Source: Chinchilla lanigera (taxonomy: Eukaryota > Chordata > Mammalia > Rodentia > Chinchillidae). Taken from it: DNA of 64,000 nt. Positions within the stretch are counted from its first letter, which is position 1. Every line of letters starts with the position of its first letter. Location: NCBI RefSeq assembly GCF_000276665.1, contig NW_004955466.1:10075214-10139213 (forward strand). Direction: 5' to 3'. The notes below the pieces were generated by a model. The model was not told the origin of the DNA, did no database searches, and saw only the letters and a list, made by a program, of their open reading frames with translations. This document shows positions 1 to 11,280 of this stretch, one piece after another. The position numbers were made by a program, and so were the translations under genes.

Positions 1-194
1 TAACTTACAGAGCAGTCTGGTATGTCCACAGCCACGAGACCTACTTTAAGCATATAGTTTCAACAGTTTTTATGAAGCATGTGCCCCGACCACCCCAACA
101 CAACCAAGATGTCGTACAAAAAGGTGCTCCGTGTGCTTGGACAAGGTGCTCTCCTGCCCACCCCTCTTTTCAGGCCCCAGGTGTTCACTGATTT
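1..194. other. Unique sequence, nothing recognised
   Basis: No repeat, exon or open frame of interest is visible here. It forms the left edge of the window and runs directly into an old L1 tail. Confidence 0.5.
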
Positions 195-715
195 GCTATC
201 TTTCACTGTAACTGGCGTCTCATGAAATTATTCATAAGAGTGGGACCAGACAGTATTATTTGTGTCTGTCTTCTTTCTCTCAGCATAATGATTTATGATT
301 TACCCATGTGGTTCATACCTTGTTGTTTCACTTCCTTTTCCTTGGTAAGTAATATTCTGCCACATGGCTGTATCACAGTTTGTTTTAGCCATTCACTTTT
401 TGATGGACATCTGCGTTGTCCCAGAATTTCTAGCTGTTAAAAATAAATTGCTACAAATAATCACACAAAATGTCTTGGTGTAGACATTTCTGGGTCCTGC
501 ATGTTTTACTTTGTAAGAACTTGCCAGATTGTCTTCCAAATGGTTACATCATTTTAGGTTCTCGCCAGCACAGTGTGCCATATCCTCACCGATACATGGG
601 ACTGTAAACCTTTTTCATTTTAGCCGCTCTGGCTGGGAAACTCCACAGACATCCCCACCTTTCAGTGGTTCAATTGAGGGTTCTTTGACTTTATGGCAGA
701 TGAGAGAGATGCATT
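195..715 (-). mobile_element. Old L1 LINE 3' portion
   Basis: Read on the plus strand, this matches the reversed end of L1 ORF2 and its 3' UTR. It has the series for a chromosome-wide L1 pattern: a host-site phrase about an 'attcac-tttttgatggacatc' block near 392, then the 'ataaattgctacaaataatc' block near 443, and a leftover 'tctcgccagcacagtg' block near 560. Many indels show it is an old mammalian L1M-type insertion. Open frames in it (222-440 and 529-723) are not real genes. The subfamily was not determined. Confidence 0.65.
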
Positions 716-1107
716 TCCAGTAGAAATCAGACTTAGGATTTCAGATGTTGACTTTTTCCTGGGCCAGCAGGGTGCAGACCGAGTTCTCCAGCTGCAGCTG
801 CGGTCAGGTGCCTGGCTTTGAAAGGGTGCAGTGCCGCGGAGCTGGGCAGTGCGGCAGGTAGGTACATCCAGTGCATTTCACACTTGCTTGTGAAGGGTTT
901 CAGGGATGGAACTTATGTGACTCTGATGCACAGCAAAGCATATGAGCTCCGGGGCTATAAAATGATTGGCTCTGACAGCCTGAAGGCTTAAGTGCAGCTG
1001 AAGCCCCAAATCCTACCCTCAGCTCCTAGCTGGTGCTGCTTTTCTTTTTGGTACCGGCTGTGTGATCAGGGTGCCCTACCACCGACCTAATCTCCAGCCC
1101 GTTTTCA
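716..1107. other. Unique or unclassified sequence with a short open frame
   Basis: A 79-codon stop-to-stop frame on the plus strand spans 752-991. I could not match it to any protein, and it has no convincing start context or splice sites. It could be a fragment of a processed pseudogene or chance. No repeat was recognised. Confidence 0.35.
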
Positions 1108-1210
1108 TTTTTATTTTGAGACAAGTTCTCCTTCACTTACCTGGATTGGCCTGGACTTGAGATCCTCTTGCCTGCCAAGTAACTGGGACTACAGGCATGC
1201 GCCGGGCTAG
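1108..1210 (-). mobile_element. B1-type (7SL-derived) SINE fragment
   Basis: The reverse complement reads as a B1/Alu-like monomer: a 'gcatgcctgtagtcccag' block, a 'gaggatctcaag' block, and an A-rich end that appears as a T-rich stretch near 1110 on the plus strand. The 5' end is missing and there are several substitutions, so it is an old copy. Confidence 0.75.
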
Positions 1211-1619
1211 ATCCTGCTCTTTCACCCTGTGCTCACCCCTGCTGTCTTGCAGGCTCAATCTTCCCCGTATCTGAGTAGCCGGGCTTCCCACATCTCTGCT
1301 CCTCTTGTCCACTGCACCCATGGAAACCATTTCCACAAACCGCCCTCCCATCAGCCAACTCCTTACCCAGGTGCCCTGGAGCAGAGCTGCATTGCATGTG
1401 TGGTGGTTTAGGGAGGGGAATGGGGTTCACATTCCGGACAGAGAGCCCAGCCAACAGGAAGGCCCCTGCCTCAAGAGAGCCCAGCCCAGAAGTGTCCCTG
1501 GCAGTGTGCTACTGAAGAAGAGCTTAGAGGAGTGCAGAACAGTAGGGTGCTCTGTGTTACGGTTGATACATTGTGTTAACTTAGTTCTACATCCTGGGGT
1601 GGAAAGCACATTCTCTTAC

Positions 1620-1988
1620 AGCGCTTGTTCACTGTGTCAGTTTGAGAAGTTTAGAAGGTTAACTGTGTGACTCAGCAGGGGGCCAGGGTCCTTACTTTGT
1701 GAACATCCTCAGCTTGTGGAAGAGGGGGGCAGGAGATGGTGTGGGCATGCGTGGATAGCCGATATACAACATAAAGAGGAAAAAGAGACTTGCCCCCCCC
1801 ATTTTGCTCTTGCTTTTGCTGTTTTCTGCCACCATGAACTATTGGCCTCTGCCATGTGCCACTTTGCCTTGGAGCCAGCTGATTATAGACTGAAATGTCC
1901 ACAAACTGTGAGCTAAATAAACCTTTCCAACCTTAATTCTGGGTGCCAGGTATTTTGTCTCAGCAGTGAGAGAAAAGTAGCCAAGACA
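1620..1988 (+). mobile_element. MaLR-type solo LTR
   Basis: This is about 370 bp, closely similar in layout to the LTR at 40595-40976. Shared blocks are 'gtgactcagcag' near 1669, 'gccttggagccagctgat' near 1864, an AATAAA polyadenylation signal at 1916-1921, and a terminal 'ttttgtctcagcagtgag' block near 1953. No internal retroviral sequence is attached, so it is a solo LTR. It belongs to the ERVL-MaLR group (MT/MST type); the exact subfamily is not determined. No clear target duplication was found. Confidence 0.75.
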
Positions 1989-2754
1989 CCCTGCCACCTG
2001 GGAAGAAGATAGGGAAATAGGTGAGAGAGCAGATGGATTCCCAGGACCGACTTGCTGGAGGTGCCTGATTGTTTTTGAATAAAATAAGACAAATGAATGC
2101 ATCTTTTTGTGCCACTTAGCTTTTATTGTTCTGTGATTCTCCCTTCTGCTCAAAGGTGGTAAAGAATATTGGTGGGGAAGGTGCTGGGCCATCTCAGATC
2201 TAAAGAGCTTCCCACCACGCTGTAAACTGCTTACCTGCCTCCTGGCTGCTTGTCACAGTCAGATCTGGGGACCTCCTTCCCCACCTGGCTTCACTCATCC
2301 TTTTGCCTGGGCTTTGCCCATGTCCTGTGAGCCGACAGAGGACAGAGCACCTTCTCTGCCCCTCGGGACTGCAGATCTCCTCCCCAAGGGCCCTGCTGTG
2401 TACATGCTTTTGGCGCTGTGAGCGCTCTGGTTTGCTGTAACTCTGCCATCCAGCTGTAAGGCCACCAGAGCTCACAATCAACAGGGGCCTGGCAGGCTTC
2501 CGGGAAGCACGGGGTTTGAAATGCAGGTCATTCTCGCATGCCATCCATACGATTCTTCTGTCAAGTATTTTCATCATGTAAACATGTGGAAATTGCTCTT
2601 GCTTCAGGGGTTGTACAAACCCAGCTAGGAGCAGGATTTGGTCCATGGGTCAACACCCCTGCCCCTCCTTCTGTAACCCCCAACCAAGCCTGTGTCCCTG
2701 GGCCCCGTGCATCTGTCAAGCTTGGTTTCCTATCCTTTCTTTTTCCTTTATAAA
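1989..2754. other. Unique GC-moderate sequence, no gene seen
   Basis: A 148-codon minus-strand frame runs through 2200-2646. It has no recognisable domain, no splice-site framework and no conserved character, and I treat it as chance. No repeat was recognised. Confidence 0.4.
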
Positions 2755-3165
2755 GCATTTTATTTTGTTTTTATTTATTATAGTAGTAACAATCATTCTG
2801 CATGTTTGTGGGGTACAGTGCTATTTCTGTTTGTGCATCGTAGGAAGATTTAGTCAAGCTGATTTTAACATGTCATTAGCGTACCATTTTTTTGTGTATA
2901 TGTGGTGAAACTATTAAGAAATCTCTTCTGCCAATTTTAAAATATGCAGTCTGTTGTTATTCACTGATTGCCAGGCAGTACATAGAGCATTAAAACTTAC
3001 TCCTCCAGGCCACCTGAGACTGCGTGCCTTTGGATCCACATGCTCCCTTTCTCCTCCCCCGTCCGCCTCTCCAGCCCCCGGCAGCCACCTTCGTCCACCT
3101 CCCTGAACCTCCCCCCACCTCCCTGAGTCAGTGTCGCTTCCCATAAGCTGCCAGCACTCCACAGT
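2755..3165 (-). mobile_element. Old L1 LINE 3' UTR fragment
   Basis: The plus strand resembles the reversed 3' UTR of mammalian L1M elements: a 'tgtggggtacagtg' block near 2807, a long 'catttttttgtg' block near 2883, a 'ttaaaatatgcagt' block near 2936, and then a C-rich stretch (3050-3125) where old L1 3' UTRs carry a similar C-rich segment. It is strongly diverged. Confidence 0.55.
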
Positions 3166-4362
3166 CTTAGGAAAATTCAGGCACCTTGGAAGTTGTACCC
3201 CGTCCTTTTAGAAATGCACAGTTTATAAAAAATTTTTTTAAATGCACAATTCAGTGTTGAACACGTAGTAGATGCTCTGTAGCTATTTTAACTAATTCTC
3301 AAAAATCAAGGTCTATTTTATATACTATAAATATATTGTATTATGCAAAAATATAAATATTATGTATATGCTCCTTTATTATTTTCATTTTCCAAGTTTT
3401 ATATGTTATTGCTACTATTAAATTTTAAGCTTTTAAGTGCAGAGTCTGTTTTCCTTCCACATACACAAAACACTGCACTCTCCACGGGGCTTCTGTGAGC
3501 TAACAGTGGGCTTGCATCAGAGCCGAGCTGACCAGCTTGCTTGCAAAGAGTCACAGTGTCACCAGGGCCCCGCTAGCTCTTCCTCTGACAGATGAGAAGC
3601 TGCAGCCTCCAGGCGGATCGGCTTGCCCAAGGACACTTGGCCCCAGGCTTTCGCATTACTGGTTCTCTGACGTTGGAGGCAGCCTGCGTAAAGCATAAAG
3701 CACCGTGCTCTGTGTATAGGTTTGCAATTTATGAGCGCGCAGGTGTGGGCTGGGTGGGGATGGGGTGTGCTGGGAGGCTGGGCCGTGCTGACCCTTCCGT
3801 CTCCACAGTCTCTGAATAGGGCTCCTTATGGGCTGGGGCCCACGGCCTTTTCTTGCTCATCCATAGATCAGTCATTGCCTTAAAACAGTGACATCCATTA
3901 TAGCTGCCCAACAAATGGTCGGGAACTAGGCAACTCCGGTTATTTAACTCAGCATGTGAAGTCATTTAATCAGAGCCCACAGGACTGAGGGGCAGTATGA
4001 CAGGGAAATAGGCCCCCTGTCCGGGATCCAGAATGAACCCTTTTCAGGAGAAAAGAGAGCTTACATTATTTATTGTGGCAGGAGATATACCCTGGCAGCT
4101 CCATGAGAAGGGGACTAGGATTCCATCTGAGCTCATTTCTGGTTTCTTTACTGTTTTTCACTTTCATTGTGGAACAATTATTTAATTGTTCTGTTTAACT
4201 CCATTTCCTACCCTATTAGAACCGCTATTCTTGCGCATTTTTTAAGATCACTCACAATGCAGCCCGGAGTGTGGTATGGTGTGCGCTGCATCCTCTTGCG
4301 TTCATCTGAACGGCTGCAGTTCCTGATGGATACACCAGCAGGACCATATAGAAACGTGCTTT
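3166..4362. other. AT-rich then mixed unique sequence; possible MIR trace
   Basis: 3220-3430 is very AT-rich without a clear repeat unit. Around 3588-3645 a 'cagatgagaagctgcag' block followed by 'cttgcccaaggacac' resembles a MIR SINE on the minus strand, but it is too short for a firm call. No exon was seen. Confidence 0.35.
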
Positions 4363-4432
4363 CAGGGACTGGGGCTGCAGCTCAGTGGTAGACCATGAAC
4401 TCAGCATGTGCAAAGGGCCTGGCACCAAAAAA
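4363..4432 (+). mobile_element. ID-type SINE, degraded
   Basis: A 'ggactggggctgcagctcagtggtaga' type head (positions 4369-4392) keeps the tRNA-like A-box region of ID elements. It ends with an A-rich tail near 4428. The central part is decayed, including the B box, so it is an old, inactive copy. Confidence 0.65.
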
Positions 4433-5689
4433 ACCAAACGAACCAAAACATCAGTGGTATGGAATGGGATGTGGCTGTTCCATAGCTCCACTGCGCACAA
4501 AGATATATTTTCACTTAGAAGTAAGTGCATTTTCAGAAGAAATCCGTTTCCCTTTTATTTGAGTGAAATAGGCAGCCCTTTGTTAAATATGAGATTATCG
4601 GGAACAGAGCTTTGGCTGGAAAGAGCAGTAACTGGAAAACACGTTCGTTGGGAGCCACTGGATCTGATGATTGGTCAAGCAGTCAAGCTCCCTCAGTATT
4701 GAGAAAGGCATCCTGCTGGACAATTATAGTCGTTAGTCGCTAGGCAACATTACCCCCCATGGCAGTGACTTTGCAAGTGTATAAAATAAATGCCTCCACT
4801 GTTGAAGTCAGTCCTCCTGCTCATCAGGCAAGAGGTAACTACACCTGACCCCGGCTCTTGTCTCTTGTCTTTATTTTTCTCATACCCACCGCCCTTTCTC
4901 TGTGGGGTACGAAAGACCAACGAGGTACACTACACACATTGAAGAGGGATGCACCGCAAGTGCTGCCAATGGCAACCGTCCCTTCTCCCACCATCTAGGT
5001 TGGGGCACAGCTGGTAGGGCGAGGTGGGCCTGTGGCAGGAAGCTACAGAGAGACAGTGACCCTCTCACTGCCAGCCGGGCCTGGACTCACACTCCAAGGC
5101 ACCACGCCCTTCCCTGTCACCCCTGAAGTGCCTCTGAGATGCCCATGTGACTTGGAAAACTCTTGCTGTGTTTGTTACAGAGAATCATTCAAGTTCTTCT
5201 CTGAAAAAAGCAAATTAACACTCTTCTCCTGGCTGATGGAATTTAAGAGATAAATAATGTACAATCATGGGAGGTTAGGATGCAACTTGTAGGTGGCCAC
5301 AAGGACATGGGCTTCTCTGAAAACACACAGTCATGGGCTAAAATCTAATGCCTCCATTCAATACAATTAACTTAGCTTAAACATTATCCGGAAAGCCCCT
5401 TGCGTAGTTTTCTTTGCATTCCTCTCCTTCAGTTGTAGTGTCCACTGGAGCGAGTTGTGTTTGTCTGTCTGATGTCAGGTGGCTTTGGAAGGCTGTGTCG
5501 CAGCCCCTGCTGCGCAGATAAGCAGAGTTTGGCAGTGTGCATGGTGGGCAGGGTGTGGCTGGGTGAGGAGTAGGAGTTGATAGGCACTCAGGGCATGTTT
5601 AAGGTTTATGCAGCCTTCATGCAGCCCGGCCCTGTATCAGATCTTGTGAGTGGGCTGGATGAGAAATTTAATACGCATTGTCTTCCATT
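4433..5689. other. Unique sequence with possible regulatory cluster
   Basis: Apart from the short motif cluster at 4736-4836 described separately, this stretch is repeat-free to my reading. It contains no convincing exon. Confidence 0.4.
4736..4836 (+). promoter_or_regulatory. Possible promoter-like cluster: X-box, TATA, splice donor
   Basis: GTCGCTAGGCAAC at 4736-4748 differs by one base from a strong RFX-type X-box. TATAAAATA follows at 4780-4788. About 45 bases further, AG|GTAACT gives a good 5' splice-donor consensus at 4835. The spacing would fit a short first exon. All three motifs are short and could be coincidental, and the TATA plus AATAAA could also come from an unrecognised LTR. 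No CpG island is present. Confidence 0.2.
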
Positions 5690-5810
5690 TCATTTGCATT
5701 GTTCTCCCAGCAGTTCAGTGTAGTAGAGGAGGGGGAAGTCATTTGCCCAGGGCAAGACATTGTATCTCTTGATGCCCAGAGCCAGGCCTGCAGGGAAGGA
5801 CTGCCAGGAG
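5690..5810 (-). mobile_element. Possible MIR SINE fragment
   Basis: A 'gaagtcatttgcccaggg' block near 5736 followed by 'gatgcccagagccaggcc' resembles the reversed MIR core, in which a cleared-assay-like 'cttgcccaaggtcac' and 'gcagagccagg' occur in the same order. It is short and diverged. Confidence 0.4.
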
Positions 5811-8284
5811 GCCGGGGCCGAGCAGGCCGGGAACACTCTTTACCGAAGGTGACGCTAAATGTAGTCTCCGAATCACGATGTCACTCTTGATATTTTTTCC
5901 TTCTGCCTAACCCTGTCTCTTGATATTAAATTTCCATTTCTTTTTATTTATTTTCTGTCATAAACATAAAGGCTCAAAAATACTCAAAAAACACACGAGG
6001 GGCTTTCTGGTAACAGTGAATGCCAGGAATGTTAATAAAATATTCAAAAGGCAGGTTTTGAGGATGCTGACCAAGAAAAGTCGTCCCCAGGAGAAACCGT
6101 ACCGAACTCCAGCATGACCGTGGGTGTGATAAAGCCAAGAAATGATTATTTTAAAATATTCTGATCAGGGGCTTGGAAAACAGAGAATGTAAAGCTCCAA
6201 AGACCATGACTCATGCGGAGCAGATTCAGGGTTAGGGCTGCAGCGCTGGGCGTGCACTGGGCTGTGAACACCGGTCCTGGGCTCCTCCGTGCTGCTGCCT
6301 CCTTGCCCTGCCTGGGACCGTGTGGAGCCTGATCAGGCTCCAGGTCACTGAGGGCCCTGGGAGCCCCGTGTCTTCCTCTACTGGCTCCCAGAGGCCCCTC
6401 GCTGCACTGAACACCAGGGGGTAATAAACCGTGTGTTTTCCTAAGAATCCCAGCCCGCCCTCCGGATTCCCCTCCCCTACTGCTAGGTGCCTGCAGAAGT
6501 CTGTGGTGATAACAGCGATGTCCATTTCTGGGTACCCAGCGTTTCCAGCTGAACCACGTCATTCACTTGCCAGGTAACCAGTAGCTTAGGGTGCCATCAA
6601 GACAAAGGAAACGCTGATTTCAGGAAACAAATATTTACCTAATCTTTTCCATATCTGTGTGAGGCCAGATCCACAGGTGGAAACAAATGTTTGTTTCTCT
6701 TTGCTACCATTTCAGTTGGCATCAAAATAATGCACCAGCATAGACGGCAAAACCGCAGCAAAGCTGCATTTTCTTTCTGTGTTTTCAAGGAGCCCTGAGT
6801 TCCGTGTGGCTGAGCGCAAAGCCCCGCATCCTCACTGATTTTAGTGTCAGGGTCCTCCTGGGAGACACTTGCAGATACGCCGCGGAGGGCTGAGGAGCAC
6901 ACAAGGGACCAGAGCCTCAGAGCTGCTCCTGACAATGCAAAGAACTGCTGTCTCCAGTGGGTGCTTGGAGGGCAGCCTGCACTGGAGGGTGGTCCACAGC
7001 ACTGTTTATAATTCTGGCTTTGAGTTCTAGTTGCATGGGCTTTTGCCCTTCCTGACAAACAAGGCTACAAACACATACACTACATTAAGCCCACCAACCC
7101 GGCACTGCCAAATCCTGGGATACCAGCAACGAAGCACCAGCCCTTTGTCCCCCAGCAAGGAGTGGGGGGCGCTGCCATTCCTGGGGCCCCCTATGCCTAC
7201 TGGTCTTCTCCCAAGGGTCCTTGCAACTCTCCTGCATCTGAAATCCTCCTACGCAGCATTTTTTAAAAAGAGAAAACAAGAAAAAGCAAGGAAGTCATTT
7301 TTTCCTGGCTGGCTGGGAGCAGAAAGTGGCATCTGCCGACAGAGTCCTCGTCGCTTGCCCCAGGCCCGAGGGAACAGGGAAAGCTGAGGGAGACGAGGGG
7401 CCTCCTCCCTGCAGCGGCTCCTCCAGCTTCCTCCCAGGAGCCAGTGAGGAGAGGAGCAGGACAGGGACCCTGTCTGGCTCCGAGAGGATGGGCAGAGGGG
7501 GCCTGGCCGGGGAGGTGAGCAGCCGTGGCTCTCCTCACAGGCCTGCACGGGCCAGGCTTAACCATGCCAGGACCTCGCACAGCCGGAGAAGTGAGGCATC
7601 CATGCAGGATGAGGCCAGGTGAAGAGCACACCCGAAGGGCTCTCCACAGGCCAGCTGCGCAGAGCAGGGGAAGCTCGCTGTCACCGTTGAAGCTGCATTC
7701 AGGAATCTGGTCCATTTTCCCGTTACAACACCTTGGTCTGAGGTCCTGCACACCCAAGGGCCATGTCACACATCCTAGACTCGTGAAGGTGAGCCCTGTC
7801 CCTGGGTTCCTTATTGAATTTCACAGAACAAAGCTGCCTTCTCCCCTCGTCCCGTCTCTCCTTTATAACTCGCCAGCAAGGCCTTCTGCACATTGTATTA
7901 CTTTTTACAAATCAATAGAGTGCATTTTAGGGTGAGTGTTAGGTTGACTGAGCATTGCGCGGTGAGCACAGAGCGCCCCTGAGCCCCCCTTCCGCAGCTC
8001 CCCTTAGTGTCAGCACCCTTGCCTCTTCATCAGCACCAGGACAACCAGCTCAGGAGAGCTGAGGAGGAAGGACTTCCGCCTCCTTTCCTCATTCGGAGGA
8101 GGCTGTTGAGCAATGCGAGAGATGCTCTTTGAACACAGGTACACAGCTTGTAAGGCACACCTTGGCATTCCCACCGCTCTCCTGTCTTAGCCCGTGTTCC
8201 GATGGCCCCACTTGAGGGAGCTCAATGCCGTTCTCCAGTACCCCCAGTACCAAGGCACAGGACATGGGACTAGTTCCCACAAAA
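5811..8284. other. Unique sequence, GC-rich in part, no gene supported
   Basis: 7320-7650 is GC-rich and holds overlapping chance frames on both strands, up to 168 codons on the minus strand (7263-7769). A good donor-like GAG|GTGAGC lies at 7515, but I find no matching acceptor and no recognisable protein. CpG density is not that of an island. 5890-6130 is AT-rich without a clear element. Confidence 0.4.
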
Positions 8285-8760
8285 GCTGTAACTGCTACCC
8301 CAAACGTGGAGGTATAAAGCAGCACAAATTTATGATCTCAGGTCTCTGAGGTGAAAAGTCTGAAATGCATCTCACTGGGCTAAGACTGAAGTCTCCCCAG
8401 GGCTGGCTCCTCCCCGGGGCGGGGGTAGGGAGGAACGTCCCTGGCTCTGCCCTCCCCGCCTGTGGAGGCTGCAGCCCCTCTTGTCATCTTCAGAGCCAGC
8501 CATGGCGATGGCACAGAGCCTGCCTCCGGGCACACCTGCTCCACACCCACTCTTCTGCTTCCAAGAACATCCACAACATGTGTCCATCATCACATGAGCA
8601 AAAATGCACAAACCCGCTAATCTGGTCCCTTCCAAGTCAGCCGATCAGGGGTCTGAATTCCAGCTGCAACTTTAATTTCCCCCTTGCCAGGTGAGATGAC
8701 GTAATCGCAGTTCTGAGAATTAGAACAGGGACACATCTGGGGGCCATCTTCCTACCAGGT
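8285..8760 (-). mobile_element. MLT1-type (ERVL-MaLR) solo LTR
   Basis: The plus strand follows the reversed MLT1 pattern in order: 'agcagcacaaatttatgatctca' region at 8320-8341, the 'cactgggctaag' block near 8372, a C/T-rich middle, the 'ctgcaactttaattt' block near 8662 and a terminal 'gggggccatcttcctacc' block at 8739-8756. It is an old insertion with many substitutions. Confidence 0.7.
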
Positions 8761-8914
8761 GTACAGGCAGTGTCCCAGACAAGCTAAGCATCAGGTCAAA
8801 GCTATCAGTGAACATGACCACAGCCTCCAGGAGGGATCAGAGGCAGAGCCGCCTCCTCATCTGTCACTTCCACCAAAGCCTTCTGGACGCAGCACCTGTA
8901 CCGATACCACAGGG

Positions 8915-9225
8915 TGGCTGTGAGCTCTTGAAATGTGACTTAGTGTGAGTGTTAACTATCTCATTAAGGGGGCTGGGGATTTAGCTCAGTGGCAAAAGCG
9001 CCTGCCTGGCAAGCGCAAGGTCGTGAGTTCGGTTCCCGGTACCGGAGAAAAACCAAAAAAAAAAAAAAAACTATCCCATTAAGGACTTTTATAACTATTG
9101 ATCACATGTTGAAGTAACAGCATTTTGGGATAATTTCACTTGTTGCACTTTTAAAACTGTTTTAATGTGACGACTGGAAGCCGGGAGTATATTTTGGTTT
9201 GCTCTCCAGTAGCTCCTTCCTTTAT
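8915..9225. mobile_element. Old interspersed repeat, split by an ID SINE
   Basis: 'ggctgtgagctcttgaaatg' at 8916-8935 and, after the SINE, a 'gatcacatgttgaagtaaca' segment near 9100 followed by a 'ttttaatgtgacgactgg' block near 9160 resemble a dispersed mammalian DNA-transposon-type repeat. I cannot name it with confidence. The young ID SINE at 8969-9068 interrupts it. Confidence 0.5.
8969..9068 (+). mobile_element. ID-type SINE, young, with target duplication
   Basis: This is a nearly intact tRNA-derived SINE of about 75 bp plus an A-rich tail. The pol III A box lies near 8980-8993 (TTTAGCTCAGTGG) and the B-box region near 9028-9038 (GTTCGGTTCCC). A 15-bp target duplication flanks it: AACTATCTCATTAAG at 8954-8968 and AACTATCCCATTAAG at 9069-9083, one mismatch. 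The body differs from the copy at 20848 by one base, so the insertion is recent. It is a non-coding retroposon mobilised by L1 machinery. Confidence 0.92.
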
Positions 9226-11127
9226 TCCTACCTGAATATGTGACTAGCAATTTGCATTCCTGCCATCCCTCCCATGTGATGCACTCTTAAGGGACAGAGC
9301 CTGGTTCTTGCTAACCCTTGTAACTCTCCTAGAGGAGACACAGCAGGGATGGACATGGGACTTGCAGACCTGCCTGGGGTCTTCTGTGTGACCCATTATA
9401 CAGGGCTTACAAGAACTTTGTGCCTTTTCTGGCACCTCCATCCACATGACCTCTCTAGTTCCAGCTCAGACTATCAAATGTCGAGGTCACTCTACATGAT
9501 CTGGCCTTTCTAGTTCCCACTCCTTGCTAAAATGAGCTTGAAATGTGTGTTTTCTAGCCAGATCCACCCCATGGGAGGTAAGGGTGTCAAAGGCAAGGAT
9601 TGGTCTTTCAAAGGCCAGGAGAAATTTATGAATCAATTTAAAACTACTTGTTTATCAAAGCAAAGGAAATGGAATCACCAGCTTTAGGCAGGAGCAGATT
9701 TTCTGTGAGAGAAAGAGGAGCCTGTCCTCTCCCACCTTCCAGGCCAGCGCAACCTTTCCGTGAACCTCACAAACTTCACGACAATGCAACGCTTAGACCA
9801 AATTCGTGAATGTTCACCCTGCCTTTCCTATCTGTGGCTAAGCCAAAGGTCCTGAGCCTGCTGGAGTCGCCCAGCAGAGACACAGAGGAATAAACTGCAG
9901 AGTGAGGGGGCCCAAGGTGCATCTCAGGTTTCACCTCCACCCTGACCATATACCCACACAGCCCTGCTAGGATGACCACAGATGAAGGTGGTGAGACAAG
10001 AGCTCCTGCAAAAGAGGGCTTCAGCTCTTTGGCTGTGCATAGGCACTTGGTATGCAAACCACGTGAACAAGTACACAGAAGCCACAGAAGTGTATCTCCC
10101 CATACACAGTCCAGGCTCTAGGGCACAGATGTATCTAACAAGAATTACACGTTTTTAATTCACTGGTGTTGATGGCTGCTACAAACGACTTGACTAAAGT
10201 AGCTTTAAACACAGAGGATATATTTCTTCTCTAGTTTGAGAAGTGCAGAGGTAAATAGAGATTGTCATTAATTCAGCAGACAAAGCTGTGATCTCTGTGA
10301 TTTGCATGCGTTTTCCCGTTTTCTCACAAGGTGGCTACTGGAACTCCAGACATTACAGTCTGGACTTCAGGCAGCGGAAAGAGCAAAAAGGCAAAAGTGG
10401 CTTTATTGGAAATCTCCACCAGCACTTCCTGGAGCACCACTTCTTCCACAACTAAATGTAAAGGATGATGGAAAACGGAAAGTCCCCGCCAGTCTGGGCT
10501 CTGCTGCCTCCAGTAACGCAGGGAGAAGGGGATGACCGAGACTGGACAAGCAGCCAGAGGTTTCTTCTTCATTTCACAAGTAGCAGCTCACTAGCATGGG
10601 AAGTCAGAAAACCAGCCTTGAGGTTCATGGAAGCAGGACTTGGTGCTGTTCCACCAAATTTTTCTCAATCTGTTTGCATCACTCTGTCCTCATTTCTCCC
10701 TCTTTCAGTTACTTATCTAAAAAGCTACTTTGCCTTCATTAAGGCTTGGGGAGATCTCTTATTTTCTTAGTGACAAGCAAAGGACTCAGGCCATACTAGG
10801 TTGTAAAAGAGGTATTATTGAGTGAAATAATGATTATTAAGTTGGTTGCTGGGTGATAAGAATGTTTGCATCCATCTTTATTACACAAAGCAACTGTCTT
10901 CAATTGTTCTCTATTCTTTTAGGCATAAAAAAGTCACAGAGATGTCCCTCTGATATTTTGGTAAGCTAGGCCACTGCAGAACCCTGCTCAAAGGAGGCAG
11001 GACACAACCCCTCCCATCTCATCTGAAGTGACACTTCTGCAAAACCTTTCTCCCTCCTTTTTACCTAAAAAGACCAGACGACCCTGCAGCCCACAGCAGC
11101 ACCAGCCCTGCACCCTGCGCACCTGTG
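9226..11127. other. Unique sequence, nothing recognised
   Basis: No repeat family, splice-framed exon or RNA gene was recognised in this 1.9-kb stretch. Frames such as 9776-10057 (minus) and 10465-10770 (plus) lack any recognisable domain. Confidence 0.45.
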
Positions 11128-11280
11128 ACCTCTGATACTGACCGGGAACCAGCATCACCTGCACAACCCTTGTAAAATATGGACACCTGGGTTCTGCCCG
11201 GCCATCACAGCTCAGCAGGTCTGTGTGATTCCAAGCCCAGCCTTTCAGAAAGTACTCTAGATAATTCTGAAGTGAGGCCA
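11128..11280 (+). mobile_element. MER5A-type hAT DNA transposon fossil
   Basis: 'accagcatcacctgcaca' at 11149-11166, a 'cacctgggttctgcccgg' block near 11184, and a 'cagcaggtctgtgtgatt' block near 11213 follow the order of the non-autonomous hAT-Charlie element MER5A. The ends are eroded. It has no coding capacity. Confidence 0.65.

Noticed and set aside
752..991. 79-codon open frame that looks briefly protein-like near its end
   Set aside because: It cannot be matched to any family I know, has no start context and no splice sites, and the other frames are closed. A pseudogene fragment is possible but unsupported.
7320..7650. Possible CpG island with donor-like GAG|GTGAGC at 7515
   Set aside because: CpG count is modest relative to GC content, there is no TATA or initiator context, and no acceptor or coding exon pairs with the donor.
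7263..7769. 168-codon minus-strand frame in GC-rich DNA
   Set aside because: Overlaps several frames of similar length on both strands, as expected in GC-rich sequence. No domain, and composition is Pro/Gly/Ser/Ala-biased without motif.
8969..9043. tRNA gene
   Set aside because: The A-box and B-box regions belong to the ID SINE. The A-rich tail and target duplication show it is a retroposon, and the cloverleaf is not preserved.
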